Source: JAQGJA01 sp965651535
Lineage (GTDB): Bacteria; Pseudomonadota; Alphaproteobacteria; Micavibrionales; SZUA-601
Direction of reading: 5' to 3'
Assembly: GCA_965651535.1 (NCBI GenBank)
Contig: CBFGSX010000005.1
Span: forward strand, 1 to 27,200
DNA: 27,200 bases
Shown here: positions 15,820-23,531 of the stretch, piece after piece
Layout of the letters: each line of letters starts with the position of its first letter
How positions within the stretch are numbered: position 1 is the first letter of the stretch
Made by a program: the position numbers and the translations under genes
Notes under the pieces: model-generated
Database searches by the model: none
What the model saw: only the letters and a program-made list of their open reading frames with translations
What the model was told of the DNA's origin: nothing

Positions 15820-17102
15820 AGCGCCCTCTCTCTCAGGCGACGCAGCACGAATTCACGCACGGTACGGCGCAACGTCTCGATCGGCAAGTCGCCGCGCACA
15901 ATCAGCGCATTGGGCAAATGCGCCGCCAGCAGGCGATAGGCTTCGGCCTGACGGCGGCTCTCGTCAAGTGTGACCTCGCGTTTCCGTTTTTGTGCGGTTT
16001 CAGGGGAAACGTCTACAAAAACGGAAACCATTGCCGACGGCGCCAAGCGGCAAATCAGACGCAAAAATCCCATCGGGCCGCCATAGCGAAAACGCAGGGG
16101 ATCAACGTAAAAGTCCCACATTCCACGATCATATACCGTCAGCCTGTCCACGGGATGCGGCCAAAGCCGGGCGACCCAATGCCACGCCATATAAAATACC
16201 GCCTTGAGCATCGACGAAAAAGCGTCGCGCGGCGGCATTCCCTGAGGGTTGTGCAGCGCACGCCCTGAATCCGGCTCCTTCTGCATCGGCAGCAAAGGAC
16301 GAAAATGGCCATAGACCACCCGATGCGTCATAGCACCGAAATCGTCGCGCAAAGCATCGATCAAGGTCGTCTTTCCGGCCCCATCGATGCCATAGAAACA
16401 AATCACAGAATGCGGCGTAAAAAAAATTTGGAGCAGGCGCGCGCTGTAATAATTCAAGCGGCGCGCTAATGCAGAAAGCGCATCATCACGCAAAAATCCT
16501 TGACGCAAATAGGCTTTCAACACACGGCGCGCATGATCTTGAGAAAAATCTTCGCCGCGCAAAGCTTCCGCCGTCTCCAAGGCTATCGCGTCTCCCAAAA
16601 CCGCTACCAGCCTCTCCGTCAGCGCCGTATCATGATCGCGCAGGGTGTCGCGCAACGCTCGCACATAGTCGGGTCGCGCAGGCGCTTTGTGTCGTGCGGC
16701 CAAAGTCATCAGCAAAACCAGCGCCTCGTCGACGGGGGACAGGCAGAAAACCCCCTCTTTTTCCTCGGCACGCAGCAAAGCTTCGTGAACCGACAGATAC
16801 GGAATTCCTTTGCAGGACAGTTCGGAAATAAAATCTACTGCCGTCCCGCCGCAACGCGGCGACAGAAGGCCATGCACGAAAACGGACTCCCCGTCCGGAC
16901 GGCGATAACGCGCTGTGACGGCCAGACCCTCTTGCGACCGGATCCAATCCAGAAATACGGACACATCACGCGCTTCGGCCACAAGATCCAGATCTCCCGA
17001 AAGTCCGGCAAGTTCCATGCCATAGGGCCGCGCCAGAGACAGGCCAAGACCCTTGGCACGAGCGAACGCAAATAGCGCGCGCAGGAATTCATGCCGCTGC
17101 AT
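15816..17102 (-). CDS. Two-domain protein: nucleotidyltransferase-like plus thymidylate-kinase-like P-loop domain
   Basis: The 428-residue protein joins two parts. Residues about 1–200 resemble a minimal nucleotidyltransferase (SGDLDLV at 35–41 in the place of the GSxxxxDxD metal site), with helical segments after it. Residues about 230–428 are a P-loop kinase of thymidylate-kinase type: GIDGAGKTT (238–246), a DRX-like VYDRGMWDF (323–331) and a lid-like DVSPETAQKRKRE (364–376). Similar proteins are seen in surface-polysaccharide clusters and are often labelled thymidylate kinase, but tmk itself is elsewhere in this window. The function is unknown. GAGG six bases before the ATG at 17102 fixes the start, 186 bases inside the longest open frame. 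It overlaps the preceding GT stop by 14 bases. Confidence 0.78.
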   Translation of the reverse strand: MQRHEFLRALFAFARAKGLGLSLARPYGMELAGLSGDLDLVAEARDVSVFLDWIRSQEGLAVTARYRRPDGESVFVHGLLSPRCGGTAVDFISELSCKGIPYLSVHEALLRAEEKEGVFCLSPVDEALVLLMTLAARHKAPARPDYVRALRDTLRDHDTALTERLVAVLGDAIALETAEALRGEDFSQDHARRVLKAYLRQGFLRDDALSALARRLNYYSARLLQIFFTPHSVICFYGIDGAGKTTLIDALRDDFGAMTHRVVYGHFRPLLPMQKEPDSGRALHNPQGMPPRDAFSSMLKAVFYMAWHWVARLWPHPVDRLTVYDRGMWDFYVDPLRFRYGGPMGFLRLICRLAPSAMVSVFVDVSPETAQKRKREVTLDESRRQAEAYRLLAAHLPNALIVRGDLPIETLRRTVREFVLRRLRERAL

Positions 17103-18231
17103 GTCGCACCTCACTATTCTTGTAAAGAGTCTCCAGCATACGTTCCACGATGCGGCCCCAATCGAATTCACGCAAGGCCATTTCGCGCGCGTTGGTTCCT
17201 TGACGCTCGAGTTCGCCGTCGGCCATATTTCGGTCGCATTGTAAAAAGGCCTCGGTAATATCCTGCGGAAAATTCCGCGCCAGACCAAGGCCTGCGCGGT
17301 AATGTTTCGTCAACGCCGCCAATCCTGTCTCGGGCGACACGATCAACGGCAAACCATACGCGGCCGCCTCCAGCACGGCCATCGGCATCCCCTCCCATCG
17401 GCTGGTATGCACAAAAACATCCATATTGCGCAGGAGTTTTTCTTTTTCTTCGGTAAATCTGGCTCCCCAAAACCGAACCGATTGCTCCAGATCGGATTTG
17501 CGCATTTCGCTTTCAAGAGTCTTCTGCTCCGGCCCATCTCCGATGATCCACAAAGAACCTTTTCCGCTTTTTTCTTTATACAGGGCGAACCCTCGCAAAA
17601 GAAGATCAACCCCTTTCTGTCGGTCGACACGCCCGATAAATCCAAAAACCGGTCGTCTCACATGACCCCTTTCGCAAAATGCATCTGCTTTCTTTGAAAC
17701 AATCTCATAACCGTTTGGAATTACGATAACCGGCGTTTTTCCACACCATTTTTTCATCGCATCATACTGTAGATCTGTAAACGCCTGAACAGCGTGCGCG
17801 TGCCGCACAATCCAAAAATCAAAAAGAGAGTAAAATACCCACTTTATCCATTTCCTTTTCTGCAAGGCTTTTGCGTCATAGGCGCCATGCGGCGAGACAA
17901 CCCACGGAATGTCTCTCTCTTTCAGTTGCCGTGCAACCCTGTAAAAAACAGGCGAAAAAACACCATGAAAATGCACGCAAGTTCCGGCGGGCAATGCGGC
18001 CATCGCCTCGCGCAGGCGCGGCGGCACGACAAAGCTGCGCCCCGAGCCGACAAAAAGGCGCAACGGATAACCCCGCGCGGGCGTCGGCGCTTCGGGGGTC
18101 GCGGTAATGCCCCAGACTTCGACATCCAGACGCTTGGCAAACATCGTCTCCGCCAGCTGATGCACAACCTTGTTGACGCCGTTCATGCGTTCGGGATTGG
18201 CCTTGCCGAGGACAAGATGCACGATCTTCAT
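17089..18231 (-). CDS. GT4-family glycosyltransferase
   Basis: The 380-residue protein opens with MKIVHLVLGKANPERMNGV, then VHFHGVFSP and SPHGAYDAKAL, and in the C-terminal half has FGFIGRVDRQKGVDLLLRGF and RWEGMPMAVLEAAAYGLPLI, the GT4 donor-binding region. Early position in the operon suggests it adds one of the first sugars after initiation, but this is inference. The ATG at 18231 overlaps the flippase stop (ATGA) and has AGGG seven bases upstream; an open frame extends to 18309 but lies inside the flippase gene. Confidence 0.88.
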   Translation of the reverse strand: MKIVHLVLGKANPERMNGVNKVVHQLAETMFAKRLDVEVWGITATPEAPTPARGYPLRLFVGSGRSFVVPPRLREAMAALPAGTCVHFHGVFSPVFYRVARQLKERDIPWVVSPHGAYDAKALQKRKWIKWVFYSLFDFWIVRHAHAVQAFTDLQYDAMKKWCGKTPVIVIPNGYEIVSKKADAFCERGHVRRPVFGFIGRVDRQKGVDLLLRGFALYKEKSGKGSLWIIGDGPEQKTLESEMRKSDLEQSVRFWGARFTEEKEKLLRNMDVFVHTSRWEGMPMAVLEAAAYGLPLIVSPETGLAALTKHYRAGLGLARNFPQDITEAFLQCDRNMADGELERQGTNAREMALREFDWGRIVERMLETLYKNSEVRHAAA

Positions 18232-19499
18232 GACATCACCCTTGGCCGCAACGGCCCCAGACAGAAAAAAACCGCCGCGACGATCATGTGGATCAGGCAC
18301 AGACCCCAAACGATGCCCGTCACGCCGAAATGCACCGCCAGCGGTTTCCCGATGACAAGGCTAATCGCCGCCGTTACCACGTTGGCGATGAAAATGGGGC
18401 GCGTATGGCCGCGTGCGCGGAACATATATTGCATTCCGTAATTCAGCACCAGCAACAGCGACAGGAAAATGTTCAGCAACAAAATCGGCCGGAATACCAC
18501 TTCGTGCCCCGGCGCCAGCCATGCCGAGACCGGCCCGACAAATGCCCACGACACCGCCCCGTGGACGACACCAAAGCCCAGCATCAGCCCGATGCTTTTC
18601 AACGCTGCTACGCGAAAACCAATTTCCCGTCCCTGATGCGCCAACTGCGCCAGATGATGCGGCAGCACGTTGTCGACCGCCTGGAACATGACGATCATGC
18701 CGCCCATCGCGTATTGCGCCGCCTTGATTAGGCCCGCCGCTTCGCTGCCCAACACCGCGCTTCCCGCCATAATTAAAAGATTGCTCGACGCATAGGCCGC
18801 CACCGCCGCCGCCAGCAGCCATCCCCCCATCTGCCAGTGCTGGGCGGCGAGATCGGAAAATTTCGGACGTCGGGCCGCGCCCGCGTCCCGCTGCAACGCA
18901 CGGTAACCCGCCAAACACACCGCATAAGCCGCGGCGTGCACCAGCAGCACGTTTTGGATATTCAAAACACCGCGGATAAAAAGCGCGGCGACGCCGATCA
19001 CAATGACCGCAGACACGGCTATATCCATGACGAGGGCTTCACCGCCTTTCTTCCGCATGAACAAGGCGCGGCGCAAAAATTCCTGCGTCATTCGGAAAAA
19101 CAGCATCAGACCGACCTCGACGGCATACCCGCCAACGCCCCACAGCGGATACCATTCGTCCGACAGGCGAATAAACCCTCCCGCGACGACCGCCAACAGA
19201 AAAGCCGTCATAAACTGCGCGCGCAACAGCCCGGCCAGATACCCGGCCTGTTCCAGCCGCGCGCCGATTGTCATCATCGGTGAAACGATGATCGACCGCT
19301 GAACCTCGATACAGAAAAACATCACGATCAGCATCAGGCTGAATTGACCAAAAGCGGCAATCCCCAAGAGCCGCGCCAGCACCACCGCCATAACGAAATT
19401 CGTGCCGCTGACCAGCATCTGGTCGATCAAGGACGGCCCGGCGAAATGCGCCAAACGCCCCGCAAGGGGAAAACCGTGATGCCGGATGCGGGTCAACAT
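18228..19499 (-). CDS. Wzx/MATE-like polysaccharide flippase
   Basis: The 423-residue protein is hydrophobic throughout, with about twelve membrane segments (for example TNFVMAVVLARLLGIAAFGQ near the start). This is the polysaccharide transport (PST) group of the MOP superfamily, which flips lipid-linked repeat units to the periplasmic face. Beside a phosphoglycosyltransferase and a Wzy-like protein this makes a Wzy-dependent pathway likely. No clear Shine-Dalgarno sequence precedes the ATG at 19499; only AGG is near. The gene is GC-rich (43 of the 60 bases from 18781), unlike the middle of the operon. Confidence 0.82.
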   Translation of the reverse strand: MLTRIRHHGFPLAGRLAHFAGPSLIDQMLVSGTNFVMAVVLARLLGIAAFGQFSLMLIVMFFCIEVQRSIIVSPMMTIGARLEQAGYLAGLLRAQFMTAFLLAVVAGGFIRLSDEWYPLWGVGGYAVEVGLMLFFRMTQEFLRRALFMRKKGGEALVMDIAVSAVIVIGVAALFIRGVLNIQNVLLVHAAAYAVCLAGYRALQRDAGAARRPKFSDLAAQHWQMGGWLLAAAVAAYASSNLLIMAGSAVLGSEAAGLIKAAQYAMGGMIVMFQAVDNVLPHHLAQLAHQGREIGFRVAALKSIGLMLGFGVVHGAVSWAFVGPVSAWLAPGHEVVFRPILLLNIFLSLLLVLNYGMQYMFRARGHTRPIFIANVVTAAISLVIGKPLAVHFGVTGIVWGLCLIHMIVAAVFFCLGPLRPRVMS

Positions 19500-19544
19500 G
19501 GCCGGAACCTAACAGGCCGGGCGTTAACGGCGTCTAAAGCCACG

Positions 19545-20189
19545 CTAATACGCGCTCCGGTGCATCAACACGCCGAAGGTCATCAGAAGGATACGCAGAT
19601 CCATCGCCAGACTCTGTCGGCGGATATAATCCAGATCATAGCGGATGCGCGAATGAATTTGCTCCGTCCGGGGCGTCTCGCCGCGCTGGCCGTTCACCTG
19701 CGCCCAGCCGGTCAAGCCCGGCTTGACCGCATAGCGACGCAGGTAATTCGGAACCGTCTGCGCAAAATGCCGCGCGTGCTCGACCGCGTGCGGGCGCGGC
19801 CCTACCCATGACATCTCGCCGCGCAGGATATTCCATACCTGCGGCAGCTCGTCCAGGCTGGTCCGGCGCAGAAAACGCCCCACACGCGTCACGCGCGGAT
19901 CGTTTCGCGTCGCCTGAGGGCCGCCCGCTGCATCGCATTGATCGGCACGCATCGTGCGGAATTTATAGATGGTGAACATACGCCCTCCCAGCCCGCAGCG
20001 CTGTTGCCGGAAAAATGCCGGGCCGGGGGAGTCGAGACGGATCGCCAGCGCCACCACCGGAAAAACGGGCCATGCCGCCAGAAGAAAAACCGCCGCCGCC
20101 GTCATGTCGAAAAGGCGCTTAAACACCGCGCGGCCCGATTTCGGGCGTAAAAGCGGCGCAAGGCCGTCCAGACGGTTTTTCAGGATCAT
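19545..20189 (-). CDS. Undecaprenyl-phosphate glycosyl-1-phosphate transferase (short form)
   Basis: This enzyme starts the glycan by placing a sugar phosphate on undecaprenyl phosphate. The 214 residues carry the bacterial sugar transferase (PF02397) core: FKRLFDMTAAAVFLLAAWP, PGPAFFRQQRCG, FTIYKFRTMRAD, RTSLDELPQVWNIL, MSWVGPRP and YAVKPGLTGWAQVNG. The four or five membrane helices of WbaP/WcaJ-type enzymes are missing, so it is a short, PglC-like form with one re-entrant or single membrane helix near residues 28–50. It is first in the operon, 45 bases before the flippase. No Shine-Dalgarno sequence is visible before the ATG. Confidence 0.9.
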   Translation of the reverse strand: MILKNRLDGLAPLLRPKSGRAVFKRLFDMTAAAVFLLAAWPVFPVVALAIRLDSPGPAFFRQQRCGLGGRMFTIYKFRTMRADQCDAAGGPQATRNDPRVTRVGRFLRRTSLDELPQVWNILRGEMSWVGPRPHAVEHARHFAQTVPNYLRRYAVKPGLTGWAQVNGQRGETPRTEQIHSRIRYDLDYIRRQSLAMDLRILLMTFGVLMHRSAY

Positions 20190-20207
20190 GGGAGATGACC
20201 ATACCCG

Positions 20208-20235
20208 GTTGTATTTTCCACACGATAGGATGCAA
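20208..20235 (-). promoter_or_regulatory. Possible promoter of the polysaccharide operon
   Basis: On the − strand, TTGCAT (20230–20235), a 16-bp spacer and TACAAC (20208–20213) precede the phosphoglycosyltransferase. The start would be about 20 bases before its ATG. Match by eye, moderate at best. Confidence 0.35.
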
Positions 20236-20260
20236 CCGGCCCATGGTAAAGCCCTGTTTT

Positions 20261-20280
20261 TATAAGAGATTACTCTTATA
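20261..20280. repeat. Perfect inverted repeat over the MBL stop codon
   Basis: TATAAGAG (20261–20268) and CTCTTATA (20273–20280) are perfect 8-bp arms around ATTA. The stop codon of the MBL-fold gene lies in the right arm. On the − strand the hairpin is followed by A residues and not T, so it is not a standard terminator; an operator or an mRNA-end stabiliser are possible. Confidence 0.55.
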
Positions 20281-21055
20281 GACAGAATTCTAGACCGTCA
20301 TAAGCCGGGCGGATATGCGGCGGCAATTCGCGGCACAGCGTGTCGTAATCGCAAAACGCATTCATATGGGTCAGATACGTCATCTCGGGCTTGAGGCGCG
20401 CGACCCATTCCTGCATTTGATCGAGCCCGACATGGTTGGGCGCACCCTTAGCGTGGGAATGAACGCCGACCACCCAGATCTTGACGCCTTTGAGCTTCTC
20501 GAAGCCCTCTTCCGACAATTCATGCAGATCGGTTGAATAGCCGAAATCGCCGATGCGGAAACCTTGGGTCGTCACCACGCCGTGCAACTGGTCGAAGGAT
20601 TCGATATGCAAATCGCCAATCGTCAGGAATTTCGGCAATAGGCGCTTTTCAACGATGGCCGGATAATCGGGTTGGTGCTGCTCCACCGCGTAATCGAAGT
20701 GGCGGGAGATTTTATTCAAAGTCTTTTCAGAGCCATAAATAGGAACCCGGACTTTGCCGTTGCCGTGCCAGAAGGCGCGCAGATCGTCGAGGCCCAGAAT
20801 ATGATCCGAATGGGCGTGGGTATAAATCACGGCGTCCAGCTTGCCCGTGTGTCCCGTGGCGTTGATCTGCTGGCGGAATTCCTGAGGCGTGTCGATCACG
20901 ATGCGCGTATCGCCCTTGGAGATATAGACCGCCGGGCGGCTGCGGCGGTTTTTGGGGTTGTTCGGGTCGCAAGTGCCCCAGATATTCCCGGCATAGGGCA
21001 CGCCGCCCGATCCGCCGCAGCCCATGATAACGACGCGCATTTTAGTGTTTTGCAT
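20276..21055 (-). CDS. MBL-fold metallohydrolase (PhnP/YcbJ-like phosphodiesterase group)
   Basis: The 259-residue protein is a metallo-beta-lactamase fold hydrolase. HAHSDH (80–85) provides the metal ligands, preceded by GCGGSGGVP near residue 12, and further ligands lie in the C-terminal THMNAF region. The GCGxSGGVP opening resembles the PhnP-like/lipoate-octanoate-hydrolase group, so a phosphodiester or related ester substrate is likely but not provable here. The ATG at 21055 has GGAG six bases upstream and overlaps the tatD stop by 14 bases. Its place after metG–tatD is a common alphaproteobacterial order. Confidence 0.85.
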   Translation of the reverse strand: MQNTKMRVVIMGCGGSGGVPYAGNIWGTCDPNNPKNRRSRPAVYISKGDTRIVIDTPQEFRQQINATGHTGKLDAVIYTHAHSDHILGLDDLRAFWHGNGKVRVPIYGSEKTLNKISRHFDYAVEQHQPDYPAIVEKRLLPKFLTIGDLHIESFDQLHGVVTTQGFRIGDFGYSTDLHELSEEGFEKLKGVKIWVVGVHSHAKGAPNHVGLDQMQEWVARLKPEMTYLTHMNAFCDYDTLCRELPPHIRPAYDGLEFCL

Positions 21056-21866
21056 GATATTCTCCGTTTATTTTTTTGAATAAACGATAAAAATTATCCG
21101 TAGATTTATTCATCACTTCAATTTCATCTTTTTGATGAAGCCTTGCAATATAACGACCTGTATGAGTTACAAAACTTGGTTCATTTCTTTTTCCACGATA
21201 GGGGGTCGGAGCCAGATACGGAGCATCCGTCTCAACAAGCAATTTATCCAATGGGATAGATTTACAAACCTCATGTATCAGATTAGCTTTTGGAAAAGTC
21301 ACAATCCCCGAAAACGAGACGTAAAATCCGATCCCGAGCGCATAATCGGCCAATTTTTGCGTCGAGCTGAAGCAATGCATCACGCCCGTCAGACCCTTTC
21401 CTTCGACCTCGGCGAGTAATTTTATAATGTCGTCGTCGGCCTCGCGGGCATGGATGATAATGGGTAAGCCCGTCTCGAGCGCGGCCTTGATATGCTCGCG
21501 GAAGACCTTGTGCTGTTGTTCGCGCGGCGCATAGTCATAATGATAGTCCAGCCCGCACTCGCCGATGGCGACGATCTTGGGGTGGCTGTTGGCCATTTTG
21601 ACCAGATCCGCCGCTGTAATATCGCGCTCGCCGTCCTCGTTTGCCTGATGCGGGTGAACGCCAATGGTCGTCCAGACATTCGGGAAACGATCAACTAGCG
21701 CCGTATAACGGTCGATCCGCGCCGTATGGGTCGAAATGGTCAGCATCCCGCCGACGCGGTTTAGCCGCGCGCGTTCGACAATCGCCTCGACCCCCTCCTC
21801 GGCGAAATCCGGGAAATCCAGATGGCAATGGCTGTCGATCCAGTAGGAGAAATTTTGTTCACTCAT
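21042..21866 (-). CDS. tatD: TatD-family metal-dependent deoxyribonuclease
   Basis: TatD/YcfH hydrolases have a TIM-barrel fold and 3'–5' nuclease activity. The 274 residues begin with IDSHCHLDFPDF, giving metal ligands H13 and H15, followed by the conserved GVHPHQA, IGECGLDYHYD, PIIIHAREA, GVMHCFSS and ETDAPYLAPTPYRGKRNEP segments. All family motifs are present and the length is normal. It follows metG after a 117-bp gap that holds a double-hairpin repeat; no Shine-Dalgarno sequence is evident before the start. In alphaproteobacteria tatD commonly lies after metG. Confidence 0.95.
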   Translation of the reverse strand: MSEQNFSYWIDSHCHLDFPDFAEEGVEAIVERARLNRVGGMLTISTHTARIDRYTALVDRFPNVWTTIGVHPHQANEDGERDITAADLVKMANSHPKIVAIGECGLDYHYDYAPREQQHKVFREHIKAALETGLPIIIHAREADDDIIKLLAEVEGKGLTGVMHCFSSTQKLADYALGIGFYVSFSGIVTFPKANLIHEVCKSIPLDKLLVETDAPYLAPTPYRGKRNEPSFVTHTGRYIARLHQKDEIEVMNKSTDNFYRLFKKINGEYHAKH

Positions 21867-21886
21867 GTTTCGGTTTTACCAAAATC

Positions 21887-21963
21887 GTCATTCCCGCGAA
21901 AGCGGGAATCCAGTTCCAATCCGCCATTAAGTGCCGCTGGATCCCCGCCTGCGCGGGGATGAC
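21887..21963. repeat. Double-hairpin dispersed repeat between tatD and metG
   Basis: Two 27-base arms (21887–21913 and 21937–21963) are inverted copies with four differences. Each arm also folds alone: ATTCCCGC/GCGGGAAT around GAAA, and ATCCCCGC/GCGGGGAT around CTGC. The + strand would encode the peptides VIPAKAGIQ and WIPACAGMT, familiar from spurious ORFs over a repeat common in many proteobacterial genomes. It is probably one of many copies in this genome. Confidence 0.85.
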
Positions 21964-21983
21964 AAATAATGGGGAATTTTTTC

Positions 21984-23531
21984 TCAGGCCGCCTGCGCGA
22001 CAAAGCGCGGAAAAACGCCCTGCGGCTCGGGGATGGCGGTTCCCGATTTAATCGCCGCCGCAGCGGATAAACTGTCGAAATTGCGCTTATCCGCCGGAAC
22101 GGCCAGCTGATCCAGCAATTTATCCGCGCTCTCGGGCATAAAGGGCTGGATCAGAATGCCGACGCAACGGATCGTCTCGATCAGGGCATAAAGAACCGTG
22201 CCCATGCGTTCGGTATCCGTTTTCTTCAGCGCCCACGGCGCTTGCTCGTCGACATAAATATTGGCCTCGGTCACGACACTCCAGATATGCTCGAGCACCT
22301 TGTCGAATTGTTGCGCGTCCATATACGGACGCACGCCGTCAATCAGGCCGCGCGCATGGGCGACCAGCTTGTCGTCAACGTCTTTCGGATTTTTATATTC
22401 GGGAATTTTCCCTTCGCAGTTTTTGTAAACGAAGGACAAAACGCGCTGGGCCAGATTGCCGAGGTTATTGGCCAGATCGCTGTTCATACGGATCTGGAAG
22501 CGCTCGTGGCTGAAATCGCCGTCCGCACCGAAAGGCACTTCGCGCATCAGGAAATAGCGCAGCTGATCGAGGCCGTATTGCGCCTTCAACGCGACCGGAT
22601 CAATGACATTGCCGAAGGATTTGGACATTTTCTTGCCTTCGGCCGTCCACCAGCCATGCGCATAGACGCGCTTGGGCGGCAGAATATCCGCCGACATCAA
22701 AAAGGCGGGCCAATAGACGCAATGGAAACGCTGAATGTCCTTGCCGACGAAATGAATAACCTCGGGCCAGAAATTCTTCATCTCCGGCGTTTCATCGGGA
22801 TAGCCCAAGGCCGACAGGTAATTGGTCAAAGCGTCGATCCACACATACATGACGTGTTTTTCGTCGCCCGGCACGGGAATGCCCCAGTCGAAATTCGTGC
22901 GGCTGACGGACAGATCACGCAAACCCGACTTGATAAAGCTCATGATCTCGTTGTGGCGGGATTTCGGGCCGATCGCGTCGGGGTTGCGCGTGAAATAATC
23001 GACCAGCTTGTCCTGATAGGCCGACAGCTTGAAGAAATAGGTTTCCTCGACCATCCACTCGACCGGCTGGCCCGAGGCGGTGGCAATGCGCGCGCCCTTG
23101 TCGTTGAGATGCGTTTCCGCCTCGTCGTAATAGGCCTCGTCCTTGACGGCGTACCAGCCCTCGTATTTGCCCAGATAAATATCGCCCTTATCGGCCAGTT
23201 TTTTCCACAAAGCCTGCGCGGCCGTTTTGTGGCGCGGCTCGGTCGTGCGAATAAAATCGTCGTTCGATAGATTCAAAACGGGCAGAATGTCGCGGAATTT
23301 TTTGGAAACCTGGTCGCAATATTCCAGCGTCGAAACGCCGTTATCCTGCGCCGATTGAAACACCTTCAGCCCGTGTTCGTCCGTTCCCGTCAGGAATTTG
23401 ACCTTGTAGCCGTCCAGCCGCTTGAACCGCGCCATCACGTCGCAGGCGATATTCGTATAGGCCGAACCCAGATGCGGGTTGCCCGTCACGTAATAAATGG
23501 GGGTGGTGACGTAAAAATACTTGTCGGTCAT
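21984..23531 (-). CDS. metG: Methionyl-tRNA synthetase
   Basis: MetG charges tRNA-Met with methionine. The 515-residue class I enzyme has the HIGH-type motif HLGS at 20–23, KMSKS at 301–305, TGTDEHG at 48–54, WIDALTNYLSALGYP and an anticodon-binding helical domain in the C-terminal third. The connective region near residues 120–150 has no zinc-binding cysteines and the C-terminal tRNA-binding domain is absent, as in the MetG2 type usual in alphaproteobacteria. The stop of holB touches the ATG (TAAATG), so coupling is likely; AGG lies eight bases upstream. Confidence 0.97.
   Translation of the reverse strand: MTDKYFYVTTPIYYVTGNPHLGSAYTNIACDVMARFKRLDGYKVKFLTGTDEHGLKVFQSAQDNGVSTLEYCDQVSKKFRDILPVLNLSNDDFIRTTEPRHKTAAQALWKKLADKGDIYLGKYEGWYAVKDEAYYDEAETHLNDKGARIATASGQPVEWMVEETYFFKLSAYQDKLVDYFTRNPDAIGPKSRHNEIMSFIKSGLRDLSVSRTNFDWGIPVPGDEKHVMYVWIDALTNYLSALGYPDETPEMKNFWPEVIHFVGKDIQRFHCVYWPAFLMSADILPPKRVYAHGWWTAEGKKMSKSFGNVIDPVALKAQYGLDQLRYFLMREVPFGADGDFSHERFQIRMNSDLANNLGNLAQRVLSFVYKNCEGKIPEYKNPKDVDDKLVAHARGLIDGVRPYMDAQQFDKVLEHIWSVVTEANIYVDEQAPWALKKTDTERMGTVLYALIETIRCVGILIQPFMPESADKLLDQLAVPADKRNFDSLSAAAAIKSGTAIPEPQGVFPRFVAQAA

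Noticed and set aside
20261..20290. Rho-independent terminator after the MBL gene
   Set aside because: On the − strand the hairpin is followed by A residues, and the stem is AT-rich; the run of T lies on the wrong side.
21641..22051. 136-codon frame crossing the double-hairpin repeat
   Set aside because: The VIPAKAGIQ and WIPACAGMT peptides come from the repeat; the rest is antisense to tatD and metG.
22242..23270. 342-codon + strand frame opposite metG
   Set aside because: metG motifs are intact on the − strand and the + strand translation has no recognisable domain.
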